Shown here: in pieces, positions 59,628-64,000 of the stretch | How the letters are laid out: each line of letters begins with the position of its first letter | How positions within the stretch are numbered: position 1 is the first letter of the stretch | Notes under the pieces: model-generated | Told to the model about the DNA's origin: nothing | Database searches by the model: none | Seen by the model: only the letters and a program-made list of their open reading frames with translations | Origin: Roseospira goensis | GTDB lineage: Bacteria > Pseudomonadota > Alphaproteobacteria > Rhodospirillales > Rhodospirillaceae | DNA length: 64,000 bases | Reading direction: 5' to 3' | Assembly (NCBI RefSeq): GCF_014197795.1 | Contig: NZ_JACIGI010000005.1 | Coordinates: forward strand, 147,419 to 211,418 | Made by a program: the position numbers and the translations under genes

Positions 59628-60662
59628 ATGTTTATCTCCCCCAACGGGTCGCGTCGCCATGGGCTGACGTTGGCCGCCGTCCTGGCCACCGCCGTCGCGG
59701 CCGGCGCCGCCCTGTCCCCGGCGCTGGCCGACACCGCCCGCCCCGGCGCGGGGAACCCGGTCGTGCCGCTGAAGTCGTCGATCGCGGAAGAGACCTTCCA
59801 GACCGTGCTCGTTATGAAGGCGCTGGAAGAACTGGGCTATGATGTGGAGCCCATTCAGGAGATCGAATACGCCGCCGCGTTCGTCGCGCTGGCCAACGGG
59901 GACGGCACCTTCCTGGCCGACCACTGGGATCCGCAGCAGACCGGCTACTACGAGAGCGCCGGGGGCGACGAGACCCTGTACCGCGAGGGCGTGTACTCGC
60001 CGAACGGCCTGCAAGGCTACCTGATCGACAAGAAAACGGCCGAAGCCTATGGCATCACCAACCTGGGCCAGTTGAAGGACCCGGAGATCGCCGCCCTGTT
60101 CGACCACACGGGCGACGGCAAGGCCGACCTGACCGGCTGCAATCCCGGCTGGTCGTGCGAAGAGGTGATCGAACACCACATCGACAGCTTCGGCCTGCGC
60201 GACACCGTGGTGCAGAACAGCGGCGCCTATTCGGCCATCATCGCCGACACCATCACCCGCTTCGACCAGGGCGATCCGGTGCTGTACTACGGCTGGACGC
60301 CGTACTGGATCTCCGGCGTGCTGGTTCCGGGTGAGGACGTGGTGTGGCTGAACGTGCCGTTCTCGGCCATGCCCAACGATCCGGACGCCGACACCAGCCT
60401 GCCGGACGGCTCCAACTACGGCTTCGCGGCGAACGACCAGCGCATCGTGGCCAACCGCGCCTGGGCCGAGGCCAACCCGGCGGCCGCCCGGCTGTTCGCC
60501 ATCATGGAACTCAGCCCCAACGACATCAGCGCGCAGAACTACAGGATGCGCCAGGGCGAGGACAGCGCGGCCGACATCGAGCGTCACGCCGACCTGTGGA
60601 TCGCGGGCCATCGCGAGACCTGGGACGCCTGGCTGGCCGAGGCCCGCGCGGCCGCGATGTAG
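59628..60662 (+). CDS. proX: Glycine betaine/proline-binding protein ProX, copy 2
   Basis: This 344-residue ProX paralogue has a signal peptide ([20 protein letters not shown], cut at ALA). Trp-cage motifs are kept ([23 protein letters not shown]), but neighbouring residues differ from copies 1 and 3: [35 protein letters not shown] for YTWTP. Different ligand preference is plausible. The start at 59628 follows GAAAGGAAA. Confidence 0.93.
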   Translation: MFISPNGSRRHGLTLAAVLATAVAAGAALSPALADTARPGAGNPVVPLKSSIAEETFQTVLVMKALEELGYDVEPIQEIEYAAAFVALANGDGTFLADHWDPQQTGYYESAGGDETLYREGVYSPNGLQGYLIDKKTAEAYGITNLGQLKDPEIAALFDHTGDGKADLTGCNPGWSCEEVIEHHIDSFGLRDTVVQNSGAYSAIIADTITRFDQGDPVLYYGWTPYWISGVLVPGEDVVWLNVPFSAMPNDPDADTSLPDGSNYGFAANDQRIVANRAWAEANPAAARLFAIMELSPNDISAQNYRMRQGEDSAADIERHADLWIAGHRETWDAWLAEARAAAM

Positions 60663-60753
60663 ACCCGGCCATGCCGGGCCGCCGCCGGCGTCGGGGTACG
60701 CGGCGCCGGCGCGATCCGGCCACTTGAGGATCAACAGAGAGAAAGGACCTTTG

Positions 60754-61782
60754 ATGCACACCGTGCGTTCGCCGTTTGGACCCCGCCGCCTTGCCCTGTC
60801 GACCGCGCTCGGCGTCGCCCTGTTGGGCGGGCCGGCTCTGGCCGGCGCCGATCTGCCGGGGGACGGTGTCACCGTCGTGCCCCTGAAGTCGTCGATCGCG
60901 GAGGAGACCTTCCAGACCGTGCTGGTCATGAAGGCGCTGGAGGAGCTGGGCTACGAGGTCGAGCCGATCAAGGAACTGGAGCCGGCGGCCGAACACGTCG
61001 CCCTGGCCAATGGCGACGGCACCTTCATGGCCCATCACTGGGACCCGCTGCACATCGACTTCTATGAGAGCGCGGGGGGTGACGAGACGCTCTACCGCGA
61101 AGGGGTCTATTCGCGCGGCGCCCTTCAGGGCTACCTGATCGATGCGAAGACGGCCGAGGCGTATGGCATCACCAATATCGCCCAGCTCAAGGATCCGGAG
61201 ATCGCCGCGCTGTTCGACACCGACGGCGACGGCAAGGCCGACCTGTCCGGCTGCAATCCGGGCTGGGGCTGCGAGCAGGTGATTGAACATCACATGGACG
61301 CCTACGGTCTCCGCGACACGGTGACCCACAACCAGGGCTCCTATTCGGCCATCATGGCCGACACCATTACGCGCTTCGAGCAGGGCGATCCGGTCCTGTA
61401 CTACACCTGGACGCCGTACTGGATCTCGGGTGTGCTGGTCCCGGGCGAGGACGTGACCTGGCTGGAGGTGCCGTTCTCCTCGCTGCCGGGGGCGCGCGCC
61501 GACGTCGACACCGCGTTGCCGGACGGCTCGAACTACGGCTTCCAGCCCAACACCCAGCACATCCTGGCCAACCGCGCCTGGGCCGAGGCCAACCCGGCGG
61601 CGGCCCGGTTGTTCGCGATCATGCAGGTCAGCAGCAACGACATCAGCGCGCAGAACCTGATGATGCGCGAGGGCGAGGACAGCGCGGCCGACATCGAGCG
61701 CCACGCCGACCTGTGGATCGCGGGCCATCGCGAGACCTGGGACGCCTGGCTGGCCGAGGCCCGCGGGGCGGCCACGCAGTAG
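60754..61782 (+). CDS. proX: Glycine betaine/proline-binding protein ProX, copy 3
   Basis: This 342-residue paralogue has a signal peptide cut near ALAGAD. Trp-cage motifs: AHHWDPL (one His replaces the Asp of ADHWDPL in the others), CNPGWGCE and YYTWTPYW. It is closer to copy 1 in the middle ([18 protein letters not shown]). The start follows GAAAGGACC. Copy 3 ends the operon; hairpins follow at once. Confidence 0.93.
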   Translation: MHTVRSPFGPRRLALSTALGVALLGGPALAGADLPGDGVTVVPLKSSIAEETFQTVLVMKALEELGYEVEPIKELEPAAEHVALANGDGTFMAHHWDPLHIDFYESAGGDETLYREGVYSRGALQGYLIDAKTAEAYGITNIAQLKDPEIAALFDTDGDGKADLSGCNPGWGCEQVIEHHMDAYGLRDTVTHNQGSYSAIMADTITRFEQGDPVLYYTWTPYWISGVLVPGEDVTWLEVPFSSLPGARADVDTALPDGSNYGFQPNTQHILANRAWAEANPAAARLFAIMQVSSNDISAQNLMMREGEDSAADIERHADLWIAGHRETWDAWLAEARGAATQ

Positions 61783-61792
61783 CGCCGATCGC

Positions 61793-61828
61793 TCGAAATC
61801 GGAACCACCGGGGTGGGGCCGATTTCGA
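61793..61828 (+). terminator. Hairpin just after proX copy 3
   Basis: Arms TCGAAATCGG/CCGATTTCGA and CCACC/GGTGG form a long stem starting 11 bases past the stop codon. There is no T-run, so it may be an mRNA 3'-end stabiliser and not an intrinsic terminator. Its right arm can instead pair with AATCGGC at 61834-61840, giving two exclusive folds. Confidence 0.5.
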
Positions 61829-61920
61829 ACGTGAATCGGCTCTACATTATTGATTTTACAGCTGATTATCGCGACAAACCGAAATCGTGCCGCGCTTCCG
61901 GTTTGTCGCAATCGGCTGTA
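61818..61920 (+). repeat. Covarying hairpin element, copy A, with conserved AT-rich linker
   Basis: It contains a small hairpin (GCCGATT/AATCGGC, 61818-61840), then the AT-rich linker CTCTACATTATTGATTTTA, then a large hairpin (61857-61920) with outer arm TACAGC/GCTGTA and inner arm GCGACAAACCG/CGGTTTGTCGC. The same order of parts occurs in inverted orientation at 63780-63883, with the linker fully conserved. Confidence 0.85.
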
Positions 61921-61927
61921 GGGCGGC

Positions 61928-61956
61928 GGCCCCCATGCGTTCCGCGCATGGGGGCC
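61928..61956. other. Perfect 12-bp hairpin in the proX-nfeD gap
   Basis: GGCCCCCATGCG and its exact complement flank a 5-base loop. It lies in the 520-base gap 61783-62302, which has no gene but at least five hairpins. Confidence 0.6.
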
Positions 61957-62096
61957 ATGCGCCAACACCGATTCAACCCGGCCGGTCGCGGTCACATCTG
62001 TGGAGCATGGGACGATGCCCGGCCCCCCAGGCATCGTCCAGGCGAGGCCCCGACCGTCCCCCCAGTCGGGCCTCGCGCTCCGGAAACGGAGCCGTG

Positions 62097-62131
62097 GGCG
62101 CCCGGTCTCTCCCCCCTGACCGGGCGCCTTT
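62097..62131 (+). terminator. Plus-strand terminator in the proX-nfeD gap
   Basis: A perfect 11-bp stem (GGCGCCCGGTC/GACCGGGCGCC) with a 10-base loop is followed by TTT. An imperfect GCGAGGCCC-type hairpin precedes it (62042-62078). It could end the proVWXXX transcript about 350 bases beyond the last gene, or a separate small RNA. Confidence 0.65.
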
Positions 62132-62302
62132 CCGTGCCGGGTCTTGGCTGTCGGATTCTGGCTGCCGAGGCGGGGCCGCGCGCCATCGTGTCCGCCAAAG
62201 CCCTTGCCCGCATCGCCCCGACGCCGTGTAATGGCGCGTGACGCGACGACCGATCGGTCTCTTGGGCGACCCGGCGCGCGGGACGGGGACGGGGAGGATG
62301 CC

Positions 62303-62824
62303 ATGGACGGGCTGGAGTTCGCCTGGCCGACCACGCTGCTGTTCTGGCACTGGTGGATCCTGGGGGTGGTGTTCCTGGTGCTGGAGCTGGTGGCCCCCGG
62401 AATCTTCTTCCTGTGGGTCGGTCTGGCCGCCGGCGTCACCGGGGCCGTGGTGCTGCTGCTGCCGTCGCTGGCGTGGGAGCTGCAAGCCCTGCTGTTCGCC
62501 GCACTCGCCCTGGCGGCCACCGTCGCCGGCCGCCGCCTCTGGCGCCCGGGCGCGGCCCCGACCGATCATCCGCTGCTGAACCGGCGCGCCGAGCGCCACG
62601 TGGGGCGGCTCGTCACCCTGACCACGCCCCTGCGCGCCGGCACCGCCCGGGTGCGGGTGGGCGACGGCGAGTGGTCCGCCGTGGGCGAGACCGACACGCT
62701 GACCGCCCCGGCCGGCAGCACGGTGCGCGTGGTGGCCGTGCGGGACGGTTTACTTGTCGTGGTCCCCCTGGCGGCCGTGGACGCGGACGATCGCTCCGAT
62801 CCTGCCGTGGGCGGCACGGCGTGA
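62303..62824 (+). CDS. NfeD family membrane protein (short form)
   Basis: This 173-residue protein has three hydrophobic segments in the first 75 residues (LLFWHWWILGVVFLVLEL, GIFFLWVGLAAGVTGAVVLL, LQALLFAALALAATVAG). A C-terminal OB-fold NfeD domain follows (VGRLVTLTTPLRAGTARVRV, DGEWSAVGE). Short NfeD proteins usually pair with a stomatin/SPFH protein in membrane microdomains; no such gene is beside it here. The start at 62303 follows GGGGAGG. Confidence 0.88.
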   Translation: MDGLEFAWPTTLLFWHWWILGVVFLVLELVAPGIFFLWVGLAAGVTGAVVLLLPSLAWELQALLFAALALAATVAGRRLWRPGAAPTDHPLLNRRAERHVGRLVTLTTPLRAGTARVRVGDGEWSAVGETDTLTAPAGSTVRVVAVRDGLLVVVPLAAVDADDRSDPAVGGTA

Positions 62825-62911
62825 CCGCGCCGGTACTGCGACGCGATTTCGGCGGTTCGCAATCAGTGGTGGATCATACCTCTGGCGCGGCAGCGCGTCG
62901 GTGGGTCCGGA

Positions 62912-63613
62912 TCAGGCGAGGTGGCGGTGCAGAAACGCCAGGGTGCGGCCGTCGGCCTGGGTTGCCGCCGCCTCCACGTAGGTGGGGCTGCCGCGCCGGG
63001 CAAAGGCATGGTCGACGCCCGGGTAGCTGTGCAGGGTCACCAGACTGTTGCCGGCGAGCCCGGTCTTGACGGCCGCCTGCGCTTCCTTGGGCACGAAGTG
63101 GTCGTCCTCGGCGATGTGCAGCATCAGCGGCGCCCGGATGCCGCCGGCCTGGTCGAGCATCTGGTCGATGTTGACCCCGTAGTAGCCCACCGTGGCGTCG
63201 CTGTCGGTCTTGCAGGCGGTCAGGTAGGCCAGCAGGCCGCCCAGGCAGTAGCCCATCGCGCCCACCGAGCCGGTGCAGACCCCGGTCATGGCGCGGGCGG
63301 CGTCCAGGGTGGCCTGGATATCGCGCACGCCGGCCATCGGGTCGAACCCCTGCATGAGCGCGAACGCCTTGTCCCAGTCGGCGTCCACGCGGTCGTCGAG
63401 CCGCACGCCCGGCTCCTGGCGCCAGAACAGGTCCGGGGCCAGCACCACGAAGCCCTGCGCGGCCATGGCGTCGCTGATGTCGCGCAGGAAGTAGTTGATG
63501 CCGAAGATTTCCTGCAGGACCACCAGGCCCGGCCACGGTCCCGTGCCCTCGGGGCGGGCCATGTAGGCCTGAAAGGTGCCGTCCGGTCCGTGGATGTCGG
63601 TCATCGTGCCCAT
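62912..63613 (-). CDS. Dienelactone hydrolase family protein
   Basis: This 233-residue alpha/beta hydrolase has the Cys nucleophile in [12 protein letters not shown], the acid in [10 protein letters not shown] and His in [10 protein letters not shown], the dienelactone-hydrolase triad. An N-terminal [13 protein letters not shown] strand is typical. Substrates may be carboxymethylenebutenolide or unrelated esters; no aromatic-degradation genes are nearby. The start at 63613 (MGTMTDIHG) has GGGAGACG; the ATG three codons later is possible. Confidence 0.88.
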
Positions 63614-63779
63614 GGCGCTGCGTCTCCCCGGTTGATTGGCCCGATTGGCTGAGCAGGGGGCGCGCGGCCCCGCGCGCCCCGCCGTGCAGGGCATGTGGGC
63701 CGCCGGGCGGGGGGCTTTCAACCCGCGCCGCCGAGTCCGCGGCATACGGCCGATTACGGCCGATTGCGGTTGGTCGCAG

Positions 63780-63883
63780 TAGAGCAGATCGCGCCAAAAT
63801 GGAATCGTGCCACGATCCCATTTTTGGCGCGTGAATCTGCTCTAAAATCAATAATGTAGAGCCGATTGTTCGAAATCGGCTCT
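63780..63883 (-). repeat. Covarying hairpin element, copy B (inverted)
   Basis: A 65-base near-perfect hairpin lies at 63780-63844 (outer arm TAGAGCAGAT/ATCTGCTCTA, inner CGCGCCAAAA/TTTTTGGCGCG, tip ATCGTG/ACGAT). It is joined by the conserved AT-rich linker to a second hairpin at 63858-63883 (AGAGCCGATT/AATCGGCTCT). It is the mirror of copy A, with arm sequences changed on both sides so that pairing is kept. It lies upstream of the dienelactone hydrolase start, in the 63614-63980 gap. Confidence 0.85.
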
Positions 63884-63907
63884 CATCGGCCGCGACTCAT
63901 ACGTTTA

Positions 63908-64000
63908 GCAGGCTGCGGAAAAAGGCTTCCGTTTGGGGCTGTGGGATGATTCGCTATGCCATCGGGTTTGGGAGGATGGCATGCGCGGCACGGATGATCG
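63908..64000 (+). mobile_element. Left end of a probable insertion sequence with transposase start
   Basis: GCAGGCTGCGGAAAAA at 63908-63923 resembles terminal inverted repeats of IS5/IS1182-type elements. About 55 bases further, GGGAGG precedes an ATG at 63981 that reads MRGTDD, the opening seen in many transposases of this kind, before the window ends. Only 20 bases of coding sequence are visible, so the assignment rests on memory of such ends. Confidence 0.5.

Noticed and set aside
61813-62241. Plus-strand open frame of 142 codons in the proX-nfeD gap
   Set aside because: It runs through several perfect hairpins and a terminator, with no ribosome site or family resemblance.

Overview
The window is a GC-rich (roughly 70%), gene-dense stretch of a bacterial chromosome. 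It reads as an alphaproteobacterium, most likely of the Rhodospirillales: a three-subunit cytochrome bc1 operon, an RpoH sigma next to clpB with an alphaproteobacterial-type RpoH promoter, an RpoE-ChrR singlet-oxygen module, an AapJQMP amino-acid transporter and small DUF6111/DUF1285/DUF6476-type proteins. A betaine transporter with three successive binding-protein genes suggests a saline or osmotically variable habitat. A halophilic or marine purple non-sulfur relative is a guess, not a demonstrated identity.

Layout. 1-4 kb (minus): a secreted trypsin-like protease cut by the window edge, CysQ and a lone CoxL-type molybdenum hydroxylase. 4-7 kb (minus): petABC with a clear terminator. 7-11.6 kb: trmL, an SGNH hydrolase, then a housekeeping minus-strand run (DUF1285, CoA pyrophosphatase, DUF6111, CCA-adding enzyme). 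11.6-15 kb (plus): a MoxR ATPase, a membrane c-type-heme sensor and a Ser/Thr kinase, possibly a redox-to-phosphorylation unit. 15-17.8 kb: a DinG/XPD-type helicase. 18-21.7 kb: a three-gene split glutamate-synthase-like enzyme (MgsABC/GlxBCD type), interrupted between genes 1 and 2 by a seven-unit 82-bp palindromic repeat array. 21.7-26.8 kb: a persulfide-sensor-type repressor with a DUF2892 protein, divergent from an RND efflux pair. 27-32.6 kb: glutaredoxin, ArfB, a multi-PAS histidine kinase, a JAMM peptidase, a small membrane protein and a pseudouridine synthase. 32.7-38 kb: rpoH, clpB, thrE. 38-45.3 kb: a five-gene minus-strand operon divergent from rpoE-chrR, with matching RpoE-type promoters facing both ways. 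45.6-51 kb (minus): aapJ-aapJ-aapQ-aapM-aapP. 51.6-55.2 kb: diiron protein, GluQRS, HNH nuclease, PfkB kinase. 55.6-61.8 kb (plus): proV-proW-proX-proX-proX. 62.3-63.6 kb: NfeD and dienelactone hydrolase. The last ~90 bases look like the left end of an insertion sequence.

Two families of palindromic intergenic DNA stand out. One is a REP/REPIN-like family (core CCCACGC / GCGTGGG) in two arrays and two solitary copies. The other is a hairpin family of at least four members between 59.4 and 63.9 kb whose stems differ between copies by compensating changes. Most genes are ordinary housekeeping or transport genes. The points of greatest interest are the heme-sensor/kinase pair, the repeat-split mgs-like operon, the sulfide-type operator facing an efflux pump, and the covarying hairpins.
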